Assembly (NCBI GenBank): GCA_030704615.1
Contig: CM060733.1
Span: 52,452,001 to 52,516,000 of the forward strand
Source of the DNA: Takakia lepidozioides
Lineage: Eukaryota; Streptophyta; Takakiopsida; Takakiales; Takakiaceae
Direction of reading: 5' to 3'
DNA length: 64,000 bases
Notes under the pieces: model-generated
Told to the model about the DNA's origin: nothing
Seen by the model: only the letters and a program-made list of their open reading frames with translations
The model's database searches: none
Made by a program: the position numbers and the translations under genes
Shown here: positions 10,454 through 20,930 of the stretch, piece after piece
How the letters are laid out: every line of letters begins with the position of its first letter
Position numbering within the stretch: position 1 is the stretch's first letter

Positions 10454-10752
10454 CAAGCCATGACCGGACTTGATGCACACTGGCCATCACCCTGGCCCGA
10501 GAATCGCCCATCAGTGGCACATTCTCCAAGACGTATGCTGAAGGTACAGCTTGATGAAGCTGCAAGTGGCGCAAAACCCGCACCATCTCCCAAAACAGAC
10601 CCGACCTCGAGTCTCACAATCCATTGTCATACCTGGCTTATAAATGCCCTTGGCAGGGCCAACCTGCCACTACCAGATCAATGGAGCCAACCCGCTCCAA
10701 ATCCTGCGCCGCCCCCAACAAGAAAATGTATGGTGGCAAGGCCTGCTGATAA
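10454..10752 (-). pseudogene. C5-DNA methyltransferase catalytic part of the split retroelement relic
   Basis: The minus strand from 10752 downward reads LERVGSIDLVVAGWPCQGH, then SGLFWEMVRVLRHL and AYVLENVPLMGDSR. These are motif IV (PCQ, with the catalytic cysteine), the motif V region (D-RSGLF) and motif VI (ENV) of cytosine-5 DNA methyltransferases. Two in-frame stops lie between PCQ and SGLF. The frame continues in phase into 3439 downward once one copy of CAAGC is discounted, joining it to motifs VIII-X and the integrase zinc finger. N-terminal motifs I-III are absent: plus-strand PPR sequence takes over at about 10752. The catalytic residues are visible but the copy is dead. Confidence 0.82.
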
Positions 10753-11159
10753 TTGTGGGAGCATTGAGGATGCGGAGGGAGTGTTCAACACTATGGCTGA
10801 ACAAGGTGGTGTCGTGGAACACGATTCATCCAAGAGGTCGATTTTAAACACAAGATTACTTCTGATTCCCTGCGGATCAATAGCTACAAGAAAGCTGCGT
10901 GGGTAGATGGTCAACTGGAAACAGCAGCGGCAGCAGTGCATTTGATAGAACAAGGCGCTGCTAATGAAGGTACCTTCTTCAACACATTTCAGCCCGTTTT
11001 TCCCTGTTATCAGAGTTTTTCCCTATTTTTTCCTGAATGAGCATGGATAGAGTGTGGGTCCAGATTCATCCAAGAGGGTTGGACTTCAAGCTCCAGATTA
11101 CCTTGATTCCATGTGGGGGTCAGTAGCTATAAGAAACCTGCATGGGTGCGTTAAGGATG
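10753..11159 (+). pseudogene. PPR repeat fragment and duplicated spacer
   Basis: The plus strand at 10753-10815 reads CGSIEDAEGVFNTMAEQ, the core of a plant PPR repeat, and then shifts frame at VVSWNT. Two related segments follow, at 10823-10905 and 11063-11145 (both GATTCATCCAAGAGG through a CTGCRTGGG end). The second runs into GGGTGCGTTAAGGATG, again PPR-like (G-C-V-K-D). This is debris of the PPR gene whose C-terminus is at 11807-12709. Confidence 0.6.
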
Positions 11160-11263
11160 TTCTCCCAAATGATACCAGACTGGTCTGATATCTAATACCA
11201 GTGCATATACCAGTATTATGTACCAGTCCTTCACCTATATACCAGTCCAACACTATTCCAGAC

Positions 11264-11470
11264 CTTCCATCTTAATGCACTTAAGCAAAAGACAGACATA
11301 CATATCTGAATCTGGTGAAATGCCTTGTGATGTGGTTAGGCTTCACCCCTTCTCCCATCATTTGCTCATAGGTCTCCAAAGCCTCCATCCCGTGCCCCTG
11401 TTGTGCATACCCTGCAAGCATCACGTTCCACGACACCACATCTCGTTCAGCCAGAGTGTTGAAAACTCGT
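11264..11470 (-). pseudogene. Inverted PPR fragment
   Basis: On the minus strand 11475-11327 reads VFNTLAERDVVSWNVMLAG, then [17 protein letters not shown] and GEGVKPNHI, a classic PPR repeat. It is opposite in orientation to the adjacent PPR sequence on both sides. Restored to plus orientation it would lie just upstream of the PPR sequence at 11807, as expected if both come from one gene. Confidence 0.7.
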
Positions 11471-11554
11471 CTTCCTCATTTACGCTGGTATGTATACTGA
11501 ATTAATTTATGTGTACATATGCCTATATATTCGTACTTATGTATATTTACTTCT

Positions 11555-11621
11555 TATGTATATTTTATTTGTTTTCACTTGATACTTGCCACTTGACAAA
11601 TTTGTAACTCAAGATGGCTTT
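11555..11621. repeat. 67-bp segment inverted relative to the homologous MITE
   Basis: This 67-bp stretch, from TATGTATATTTTATTTG to CAAGATGGCTTT, aligns in the same orientation to 28647-28713. The MITE sequence on both sides aligns in the opposite orientation. The inner block alone has therefore been flipped in one of the two copies. Confidence 0.75.
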
Positions 11622-11806
11622 GGAATGATACCAGAGTTGATATCTCATACCAGCTGGTATTGTGGTCATGATACTCATATTCATACTAGTATCTGGAAAA
11701 AAATACATCCACCATTATAGAAACCAGACTGGTATGAAAGTTTTGTGATACGCCTGGTACCAGGACCAGTCTGGTATGTAAAAAACTTGATACCAGTCCA
11801 ACACTG

Positions 11807-12709
11807 GTGTGGAAGTTGGAAAACAGGTGCATACTCACATCATCCAAAGTGGATTCACGTCAAATGTTTTTCTTCTCAACACCCTTGTCAACATGTATGT
11901 TATGTGCGGGAGCATCATTGATGCTCACCAAGTGTTCAACAGAATGCCTCAACGATCTTTGATCACGTGGAATATAATGTTAGCAGGATGCAATGCGTGT
12001 GCAAGCCTGGGAGCTCTGGAAAAGGGGAAAGAGGTCCATGGTGACATTGTCAAAGCTGGAATTGTACCAGATCTCATTCTGAACACTCTTTTGGTGGACA
12101 TGTATGCCAAATGTGGGTGCATTAAGGATGCGAAGAGAGTTTCCATGGCTGAACGAGATGTGGTGTCGTGGAGTGCGATGCTTGCAGGGTATGCACAGCA
12201 GGGATGTGGTCTGTCAGCTTTGGAAAAGGGCAAAGAGGTCCATGGCGACATTGTTAGATCTGCAATTGTATCAAATGTCATTTTGAACAGTACCCTCGTG
12301 GACATGTATGAAGGGAGTGTTCGACGGTATGGCTGAACGAGATGTGCTGTTGTGGAGTGCTATGATTGCAGGATATGCACAACAAGGGCGTGGGATGGAG
12401 GCTTTGGAGACCTATGAGCAAATGATGTGCGAAGGGGTGAAGCCGCACTTTGCATTGCATGATGTTGAGGAAGAGCTTAAAGAATCGTCTCTTTGCCACC
12501 ACAGTGAGAAGCTGGCCATTGTTTTTGGGCTTACCAACACACCCTCTGGGATGTCTTTAGGGATCATCAAGAATCTTCGGATGTGTGGTGATTGACACAC
12601 AGCCACCAAATTCATCTCAAAGATAGCTAAGCAAGAGATTGTTGTACGGGATGCAAACCGCTGTCACCACTTCCAAAATGGTGTTTGTTCTTGTGGGGAG
12701 TATTGGTGA
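11807..12709 (+). pseudogene. PPR-DYW protein pseudogene, C-terminal part
   Basis: PPR proteins bind organelle RNA, and the DYW domain is the cytidine deaminase of plant RNA editing. The frame from 11809 has PPR repeats (VGKQVHTHIIQSGF, NMYVMCGSIIDAHQVFNRMP, KEVHGDIVKAGIVPDL, DMYAKCGCIKDA). A frame change near 12310 leads to [30 protein letters not shown] and directly into [20 protein letters not shown], the DYW domain start. The usual E/E+ stretch is deleted. The deaminase His-Glu (CHHSEK) is present, but CGDCHT has become CGD-stop-HT at 12592-12594, losing a zinc-binding cysteine. The end is CSCGEYW at about 12689-12706, then TGA. It is interrupted upstream by the MITE. Not functional as read. 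Confidence 0.85.
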
Positions 12710-13404
12710 AATGAAATGCTTGTCATCTAATTGAATGTATTGAACTCTGTCAACTGCGAGTCAGGTTGGACTCCAACAGTGGCAGCAAAGGCGCACGAAA
12801 TCTCTTTTTGGAGAGGAATTCTTAACAGTAGGTTTTGAACATAATTGGACCTTGCGAAGGTTGAAACTGTAGAACAAGTTCAGAAACTGTCCTAGTTGAT
12901 GAACAGAGGTGCAGTGACTAGGTCTTGGTCTTCAAGAGGGTCACTCTCTGATGAAATACCCAGGACTGCATATCAGAAAATAGAAACTTTCTTTAGGCCT
13001 CTTGCACATAGGGCATTGACAATGTCCCTTTCCTCTCGGCATCTGATTATGGTTCAAAGTGAGATTCCACAACAAGTTTTATCGAGGGCAAACAAATTTT
13101 TTAATGAATTTATTAGATTTTATTCTATTTTTAAATGAATAAACTTGATATAATATTAAAACATACATATACATATTTGAGGGTATTTTTTAATTATTGA
13201 AAAGGGAAATATACATACAGAAGGGGGTATTTTTTAAAAATTACAAATTTCTATATATTTACAGGAGAGGGTTTTATAATCTTCAAAATGTATGTACAGA
13301 GGGGGTATAAATGATCCAAGGACCCGTATACATGGGGTTTTTTTATTAGGCGGCGAACGCACGTGATACGGACATTTTATAAAGAGTGCACCCCCCAGGA
13401 TCCA
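12710..13404. other. AT-rich spacer without a gene
   Basis: No coding sequence is recognised. The stretch is AT-rich with A/T runs at 13090-13260 and short G-rich tracts, and ends abruptly where the truncated LTR begins at about 13405. Confidence 0.6.
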
Positions 13405-14054
13405 GGGGGGGGCTGAAGCACCCTTGAGTGCCCAAGGCACTCAAGGAGGCGGAGGCGCTCACTAGGTGGAGCCCCGCACACCGGGTTGCGGTGGGGGTGG
13501 CTCCACAAGGGGTGGTGGTAGCTTAGCGGGACTTAGTGGGGGTGGCATAGGACTAACCATGGGGGCGGAGACCTCGTGGTGGGAGTCGTGGGGAGTCGTG
13601 GGGAGTCTTGGGACTCATCACGGTCCATAGGGGCCGTGGTGAGTGGGCCAAGACTCACCGCGACTCATCACCGGGAGTCGAGGGTTTTCGTGGTGGTTCG
13701 CCATAAAATGGCATGGCTGGTTGTGAAACCCCCGCGGACAGCTACAGAAGTATATATAGGGAGTAGTAACCCCGAGAACGGTGCAAGCCCATTGGTGACC
13801 AAAAACTAGTGAGTAAGCGAGCGAGCCGGAAAGCGACCAAAGAGTGGGGAGCTGTTCCAGACTGCCAACTACCAAAGGGAATTCCCGCTGGATCCAAATC
13901 GGTGGAGGGTTCTTTGGGAGTTCAAAGGGGGACCGTTATGCCCCGGTGAGCAGCCAAAGCTCCAAGTTGGTCCGGCGGCCAGGTTGGGAGTTAGGCCGCA
14001 TCAAGCTAGCAACTATGACCTGAAGGGGAGTTTATCGAAGTGAGGTGCGCGACA
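13405..14054 (+). repeat. 5'-truncated left LTR of chromovirus 2
   Basis: It ends GTGCGCGACA at 14054, followed by the primer-binding site TGGTATCAGAGC at 14057-14068. The TATA-like motif survives near 13750. The start TGTCGCGG is missing. Confidence 0.9.
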
Positions 14055-14109
14055 CTTGGTATCAGAGCTTAGAGTTCAGTACGTGATCGTCCTTGGGATT
14101 GGCCTCATC

Positions 14110-15651
14110 ATGGGGTCGGGCAAGCCAAAGCCAAAGCGGAACGGCCCAAAAGATGATGATCCTGGTGAGCCCTATGGGGGCGACATGTCACCGAGGCGGC
14201 CGTTTGAGGAAGCGATGCATGTCTCCGAAAACGAGGCCGCTCAAGAGCGGGAGGAATCTGAGGAGTCGGAGCCCGAGGAATCCCTGAGAGCTCCGACCGA
14301 CCAACAGATGCCTCCCATGCCGGCAGCCTTTTGGGAAGGGTTGTTGGCGCAATTTGGCGGGACGTTGAAAGACGTGTTGAAGGCGGCTAATGCCACTTCC
14401 ACTAAGGAAAAATTTAAGGTGAAGCCTAAGGAACCCGGCACCTTCGAGGGTGTCCGAAATCGGAAGGCACTCAACACCTGGCTCCTGGAGCTAGAGCAGT
14501 ACTTCCGGGCGGCCAAGTTGAGTGACGAGGACCGGGTGGAAGTGGCTCCCACCTATTTGAGGGGCTATGCTCAACAATGGTGGCAGAAACGCCTTCACGA
14601 CCGAGGTCCAAGCCCGGAAACCTTGAATTGGAGTGGGTTCAAGGAATTGATGAAAAGGCAGTTTGTGCCCCTCAACGCGTCCTGGCTTGCCCGGGACAAG
14701 ATGAGGAATTTGAAGCAAACAGATGACATTCGGGGATATGTCCAGGCTTTCAATGTGCTGTTGCTCGAAGTCGCGGACATGGCAGAACCAGAAATGGTCT
14801 TCAACTTTGTGGCGGGACTGGCCCCATGGGCTAGGCAGAAGTTGGAGGAGAAGCCACCTAAGACTTTGAACAAGGCAATTGAGAGGGCTGAATGTTTCTC
14901 GGATGTCCCTAGGGGTGAAAGACAAGGCCGTACGGAGCTGAACCACAAGAAGACCCGGCGGGAAGGTGACGCCTTCCGACCGGAAAAGAAGTGGGATAGG
15001 CCACGCGGCGACAATGGCACGTGGAAATCGAAGGGAGGGCCTTCACAAATCAAGGCGGCACCCGATGCTTCAAAAGGAAAAGCGGATGGAGCGGCCTATG
15101 GCGGACAGAGGGCGACCTTTGATGGAGTGTGTTTCAATTGCGGGGAGCCCGGGCACATGGCCAAGAAGTGCACGAAGCCCTGGCAATTGAACATGACTCG
15201 GGCGACCACAGAGCTGTCGGAAGATACCATCAGTCGCTTGGTGGAAGCAATGGTCGCCAGGACTTGCAAGGTAGGCAAATTTTCTTGTGAACTGTATCAG
15301 GAAACTGGCGCCTTACGTAAAGGGAGTCAGTTATTGTTCGTGGATGGGATAATATCCGGAACTAACGTGTCATTGTTGGTGGACACAGGAGCGTCGCACT
15401 CCTTCATGACACCGGCAATGGCACAAAAGCTGGGACTCCCGACAAGTGACGTGGGGGCCTCTATTGAGGTGCGTTCTGCCAAAGGAGAACCGCAATTGGC
15501 GACGAGGTTGGCGTTCGATGTCCCTCTTCAACTGGGGAAATGGGAAGGACGTGAGAACTTCACCATTTGCGAGATCGATGGAGTGGATCTCATTTTGGGG
15601 ATGACCTTTTTGAGCAAATCCGGAGCGGTCATAGATGGCCGCAAAGAGTAG
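14110..15651 (+). CDS. Gag-protease of chromovirus 2 in a single frame
   Basis: From the ATG at 14110 the frame runs through gag (same core as chromovirus 1), the CCHC knuckle [14 protein letters not shown] (about 15132-15173) and on without a break into protease ([14 protein letters not shown] at about 15375-15415, [14 protein letters not shown] near 15590). This shows that the family encodes gag and protease as one polyprotein. The frame ends at GRKE-stop because one base is missing near 15643 relative to chromovirus 1, where the family frame would go on into pol. Confidence 0.9.
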   Translation: MGSGKPKPKRNGPKDDDPGEPYGGDMSPRRPFEEAMHVSENEAAQEREESEESEPEESLRAPTDQQMPPMPAAFWEGLLAQFGGTLKDVLKAANATSTKEKFKVKPKEPGTFEGVRNRKALNTWLLELEQYFRAAKLSDEDRVEVAPTYLRGYAQQWWQKRLHDRGPSPETLNWSGFKELMKRQFVPLNASWLARDKMRNLKQTDDIRGYVQAFNVLLLEVADMAEPEMVFNFVAGLAPWARQKLEEKPPKTLNKAIERAECFSDVPRGERQGRTELNHKKTRREGDAFRPEKKWDRPRGDNGTWKSKGGPSQIKAAPDASKGKADGAAYGGQRATFDGVCFNCGEPGHMAKKCTKPWQLNMTRATTELSEDTISRLVEAMVARTCKVGKFSCELYQETGALRKGSQLLFVDGIISGTNVSLLVDTGASHSFMTPAMAQKLGLPTSDVGASIEVRSAKGEPQLATRLAFDVPLQLGKWEGRENFTICEIDGVDLILGMTFLSKSGAVIDGRKE

Positions 15652-18600
15652 TCACGCTACCATGTGGGGATGGTGGCGAAGTCTTACGAGTATTGGAAAC
15701 GCCCAAACCCGTGGGAGGGCGAATAAACCTTCTGTCAGCAAGGGAGTGGGCCGTGGAGGAGGCACATGAGCCCCAGTTTTTGCTTTACATTAGAGAAGTG
15801 AAGGGAGAAGGCGATGGGGAGCCGAGCCCAGATTGGATCAAGGGGATTTTGGAGAAATACCAGGATGTGATGCCGGAGGATTTACCAAGCGGCTTGCCAC
15901 CGCGAAGAGGAGTTGACCACAAGATTGAGGTGATACCGGGATCGGAACCGCCTGCCAAGGCACCCTACCAGTTGAGCCACAGAGAGTTGGTCGAGCTGAA
16001 GACTCAGCTCAAAGATCTAATGTCAAAGGGGTACATCCGGCCGAGTAAGTCACCTTACGGAGCCCCGGTGCTATTCGCAGACAAGAAGGATGGGACGCTG
16101 CGGATGTGTGTCGATTACAGGGCTTTGAATAAGGTGACTATCAAAAACCGGTATCCTTTGCCAAGGATCGACGACCTTTTCGATCGGTTGGCAGGAGCGA
16201 AGTATTTCAGCCGGATCGATCTGCGCTCCGGCTATCATCAAATTCGAGTGGCGGAAGGAGATGAGGAGAAGACCGCGTGCAGGACAAGGTATGGTTCATA
16301 TGAGTTCTTGGTGATGCCTTTTGGGCTCACCAATGCACCCGCGACCTTTAGCACGCTGATGAACAGCCTTTTCCAGGAGTGGTTGGATGACTTTGTGATC
16401 GTGTACATCGACGACATCTTGGTGTATTCGAAAACAAAGGAGGAGCACCTAGAGCACCTCAAAAGGGTGTTCCAGAAATTGTGGGAAGGGAAGCTGTATG
16501 CCAAAGCTTCAAAGTGCGAATTCGGGGTCACAAAAGTGGAGTTCCTGGGGCATGTGATTACACAGATGGGATCAAAATGGATGACAGAAAGGTGAGGGCG
16601 ATCTTGGACTGGGAGCCTCCGACTTTGGTCCCGGGAGTGCGATCCTTCCTAGGACTCGCCTCCTATTACCGGAAGTATGTGAGAAATTTCGCCAAGATTG
16701 CGGGGCCGTTGTCAGACCTTCTGCGTAAATCCAAAGTCTGGGTATGGAACACCTTGTGTGGCCAAGCTTTTGCTGAATTGAAGCAGCGGATGGCGGAAGC
16801 TCCAGTCTTGAAAATCCCGGAGTTCGATCGCCGTTCGAGATTCATACAGATGCGTCGGACTTTGCGATTGGGGGTGTACTGATGCAAGATGGACGTCCAG
16901 TGGCTTACGAAAGTAAGAAACTGAACGAAGTGGAGCGACGGTGGCCGACGCACGAGAAAGAGATGAAGGCGGTGGTGCACTGTCTTGAGCTTTGGCGCCA
17001 CTATGTTGGTTCCAACCCAGTGAAGGTGTTCACGGACAATGTTACGGTGAAGTATTTTGCCACGCAGCCCAAGTTGTCCCCAAAACAACTTAGGTGGCAA
17101 GATACTTTGGCGGTGTTTGACGTGGATATCCATACAAACCGGGACGTGACAATGTGGTGGCCGATGCTTTAAGTAGAAAGCAGCAGCTCCTGTTGGTGTA
17201 CAGGGGCGAGACGGCGCTCCAAAGGAAGATCCGGAAGGCTTGCCAGAAGGATGAGCTGGCGAAGTCCGTGATGCAGGACTTGAGGAGGGGGGTTAAATCG
17301 CAATTCCACTTGCAAAATGGACTGCTCCGGTATAAGCAAAAGCGTCTCTATGTGCCGAAGGGAGGGATCAGAGATAGTCTCTTGAGAGAATGCCATGATA
17401 GCCCGCTTGCGGGCCACGGCGGAGCCAAGCGAACTGCGGCACTCTTGAAGAAAGAGTATTTCTGGCCCAAACTGAGGGAGGAGGCAGAGGAGTATGTCAA
17501 GACATGCACCACATGCCAACAAAACCGGAGCGAGTACAAGAAGCAAGCGGGGCTGTTACAACCCTTGCCGATTCCAGAGGGGACTTGAGAAAACGTCTCG
17601 ATGGATTTCATGACTGCTATGCCGCTGTCAAAAGGATTCGATGCAATCATGGTGGTGGTGGATAGGTTCAGTAAAATGGGCCATTTCATCCCCACCAAGG
17701 AGACGGCAACGGCGCAAGAGACATGGCGACTTTACTTCGCCCACGTCTTAAAACATCATGGAGTCCCGAAGGATATTGTCTCGGACCGCGATCCAAAGTT
17801 TACGAGTAAATTTTGGAGGACACTTTGGAAGAAGATGGGGACGAGGCTGAAGATGAGCACCGCCTTCCGACCTACGACCGACGGCCAAACGGAAAGAGTG
17901 AATTCCGTAGTGAAACAGATCTTGCGGAATTACGTGTCGGCAGACCAATCAGACTGGGTGGAACACTTAGACGCGGTAGAGTTCTGTTATAATAACACAG
18001 AACACTCCGCAACGGGAGTTTCCCCTTTCGTATTGGTCTATGGAAAAGCAACTCTGGTGCCGACAAGTTTGACCGCCCATGACGTTGAGGAACCGGCAGT
18101 AGCGGCGGTACTGGAAGAACGCGAGCGTTTGTTGAAGCTCGCAAAATACAACATTGCCAAAGCAAGGAAACGGTATGAAAGGCAGGTGAATTGGAAGCGG
18201 AGGGAAGTGAAGTTTGAGGCAGGCACGGAGGTTTGGTTGAACATCAAGAATTTCCGACTACCTCCGGAAGTGAGTCCAAAATTCGTACCTCCGTATGCGG
18301 GACCCTTTGGCATCCGGACGGTTATGAATGAGGATGTGTATGAATTGGAGCTGCCGGCAAACAGCAAGGTGCATCCAGTATTTCACGTCTCCCTTTTGAA
18401 GCCTTACTTCAAAGATGAAGCGCGTCCGAATCGGCATCAAGTGTTGCGTCCGCCACCTGTGCTGTTGGATCATGAAAATGAACCTGAGTACGAGGTGGAG
18501 GCAGTACTTAAGTCAAGGAGGTCCAAGAACCGAGAAATGGAGTATCTCGTCAAATGGAAGGGCTATCATCATGTGGAGGCATCTTGGGTGCGTGCCTCAG

Positions 18601-18668
18601 AAATGGGAAACGCATCCGAGGCGGTTGCAGTTTTCGAAGGGCGACCTCAAAAGCGGAAGAAGCGTTGA
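15652..18668 (+). pseudogene. Pol of chromovirus 2, broken
   Basis: All pol domains are recognisable (YIDD near 16406, IHTDAS-equivalent region near 16845, integrase HHCC 17390-17520, core 17601-17930, chromodomain 18490-18630). Compared with chromovirus 1 there are one-base losses near 16565 (ACACAGATGGG), 16830 and 17130, and a Trp-to-stop change (TGA) at 17586-17588. The parts survive as separate open frames (15567-16595, 16481-16882, 16882-17172, 17154-17588 and 17601-18668). Confidence 0.93.
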
Positions 18669-19572
18669 TGGGGACATCAACCTTGGAGCGTGGGGGAGGA
18701 AATGCATGCTTAGCCCGGCTTAGCTAGCTCAGGAATCCGATTGCAAAAACTTGTATTGTACAAAAATTTGTTATAAAGGAAATGGGTTCCAAATGTTGTG
18801 TGTCCTATTTTGTTTGGAATGGTGATGCATGGTGTGGTTGGCTAGTGTGTAGAATGCATGCTAGCTTACAAAAGTGGGAGAGGTAAATTGGGTTAATCGT
18901 GTGTTTGCGCAGTGCCGAAATCGGGTGACTCCCATCCAAGGGGCAAGGAAACATGCGCCTTCTTTGGGAGTTCACGTGCTAGTGCGCACCTGGCGCGTGC
19001 GCGTACTATAACTGCGCTACCGAGGTGGTTGCCTTGTAGTGCGGGCTAACGCGGAAGCTATGTGCTTCCGTTCACGTACTATAATCGTGTAGCCTCGGGA
19101 CGAAGTCGTAGTGCGGCTTCGACGTGTTCCCGTACCTCAGGCCAGCATTCCAAGACAGATCCAATTGTAGTGATTGGGGCGCACAGTTGGTTCAAGGTTA
19201 TCTTCCTAGTCAAAGGGGGTTCGAGGTGAATCCTTGCGCAAAGTGATGCCAAAAGCGGCATCAGGAGCGATCGCAAGCAGTTGTTGCAGTAGGGTGATTC
19301 GATCCTCGGGGAGGATCATTCCTTGACCTTGAAGAAGGCCAAGAAGAGTGCACTGGGAGGAGCTTGAGAGGCTCCACCCCTGGCCGGGACTTGGAGGAAG
19401 TCGGCCGAACTAGCTAGTGGAGAGTAGAGTCAAGTGTGGGGTTTGGTTCTTTGCCATGGGACGCCAAGGTACGGAAACAAACTCCTTGATGTGGGACGCC
19501 ACAACTTGGATGCTCGTTTCTACAAAATGGACAAGTCGATGAGGACATCGACTCCCTGTTGGTAGGGGTGTG
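18669..19572 (+). other. 3' untranslated region of chromovirus 2
   Basis: Non-coding, closely similar to 8802-9704, including the duplicated ACTATAA-containing motif. Confidence 0.75.
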
Positions 19573-20297
19573 TGTCGCGGCCCTTTGCCTTGAGGGCAGG
19601 GGGTCGGGATACATGAGGGGCTGCCCCTGTGGTAGGGGCAGCGGCAGCGATAGGTATGGGGGGCTGAAGCACCCTTGAGTGCCCAAGGCACTCAAGGAGG
19701 CGGAGGCGCTCACTAGGTGGAGCCCCGCACACCGGATTGCGGTGGGGGTGACTCCACAAGGGGTGGTGGTAGCTTAGCGGGACTTAGTGGGGGTGGCATA
19801 GGACTCACCATGGGGCGGAGACCTCGTGGTGGGAGTCGTGGGGAGTCTTGGGACTCATCACGGTCCATAGGGGCCGTGGTGAGTGGGCCAAGACTCACAG
19901 CGACTCATCACCGGGAGTCGAGGGTTTTCGTGGTGGTTCACCATAAAATGGCATGGCTGGTTGTGAAACCCCCGTGGACAGCTACAGAAGTATATATAGG
20001 GAGTAGTAACCCCGAGAACGGTGCAAGCCCGTTGGTGACCAAAAACTAGTGAGTAAGCGAGCGAGCCGGAAAGCGACCAAAGAGTGGGGAGCTGTTCCGG
20101 ACTGCCAACTACCAAAGGGAATTCCCGTTGGTTCCAAATCGGTGGAGGGTTCTTTGGGAGTTCAAAGGGGGACCGTTATGCCCCGGTGAGCAGCCGAAGC
20201 TCCAAGTTGGTCCGGCGGCCAGGTTGGGAGTTAGGCGTGCGCATCAAGCTAGCAACTATGACCTGAAGGGGAGCTTACCGAAGTGAGGTGCGCGACA
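19573..20297 (+). repeat. Right LTR of chromovirus 2
   Basis: It starts TGTCGCGGCCC and ends GTGCGCGACA. It shares with the truncated left LTR several differences from chromovirus 1, such as ACTACCAAAGGGAATTCCCG in place of ATCTACC...TTCTCC, confirming that the two LTRs belong together. Confidence 0.93.
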
Positions 20298-20930
20298 CAC
20301 AGGCCACAGGTCACAGCCTGTCACTGCCCCAAAGGCCATAGGGCACAGCCTGTCACTGCTAGTCACAGCCCATCACAACCCCACAGGCCACAGGCCACAG
20401 CCCGTCACAGCCCCACAGGCCACATGTCACAGTCTGTCACAACCCTACACATGTGACAGGGTCACAGCATCACAAGCCACAGCCTGTCACAGCCCCAAAG
20501 GCCACAGGGCACAGCCTGTCACAGCACGTCACAGCCCCACAGGCCACAGGTCACAGCCTGTCACAGCCCGTCATGGCCCCAAAGGCCACATGTCACAGCC
20601 TGTCACAGTCCATCACAGCCCATCACAGCCCGTCACAGCCCCAAAGGCCACAGGGCACAGCCTGTCACAGCCCTACACAGGTCACAGGGTCACAACCCCA
20701 CAGGCCACAACCTGTCATAGCCCCATAGGCCACAGGTCACAGCCTGTCACAGCCCCAAAGGCCACTTGGCACAGCCCATCACAACCCATCACAGCCTGTC
20801 ACAGTCCGTCACAGCCCATCACAGCCCCACAGGCCACAGGCCACTGCCCGTCACAGCCCCACAGGCCACTGCCGTCACAGCCTATCATAGCCCCCAAAAG
20901 CCACACAGCCCGTCACAGCCACATCCATGG
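20298..20930. repeat. CACAGCC-type short tandem array
   Basis: About 630 bases are made almost entirely of CACAGCC, CGTCACAGCC, CACAGGCCACAGG and CCCAAAGGCCAC units in irregular order. It starts at the first base after the right LTR of chromovirus 2. Open frames through it (for example 20590-20970) are a by-product of the repeat and have no domain. Confidence 0.9.

Larger units (their letters stand above)
11160..11806. mobile_element. Rearranged hAT-type MITE inside the PPR pseudogene
   Basis: 11471-11806 is the reverse complement of 28461-28797 and ends CCAACACTG. The other end of the element is at 11160-11255 but in flipped orientation, matching 28876-28968 directly, with its last base G changed to A. 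The flipped end is followed by TTCCAGAC (11256-11263), whose complement GTCTGGAA matches GTGTGGAA at 11807-11814 in 7 of 8 bases, as an 8-bp duplication should. The simplest reading is that the MITE inserted in the PPR gene and that one end plus neighbouring gene sequence were then inverted. Confidence 0.7.
13405..20297 (+). mobile_element. Chromovirus 2: decayed copy of the same retrotransposon
   Basis: It has the same structure as chromovirus 1, in the same orientation. The left LTR lacks roughly its first 90 bases: similarity starts at GGGGGGCTGAAGCACC near 13405. The right LTR (19573-20297) is complete. No target duplication can be checked on the left. The coding region has several one-base deletions and a nonsense codon relative to chromovirus 1, so the copy is dead, although gag-protease is intact. 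Confidence 0.95.

Noticed and set aside
20298-20930. CRISPR-like array
   Set aside because: Units are irregular and short with no unique spacers, in a plant nuclear context.
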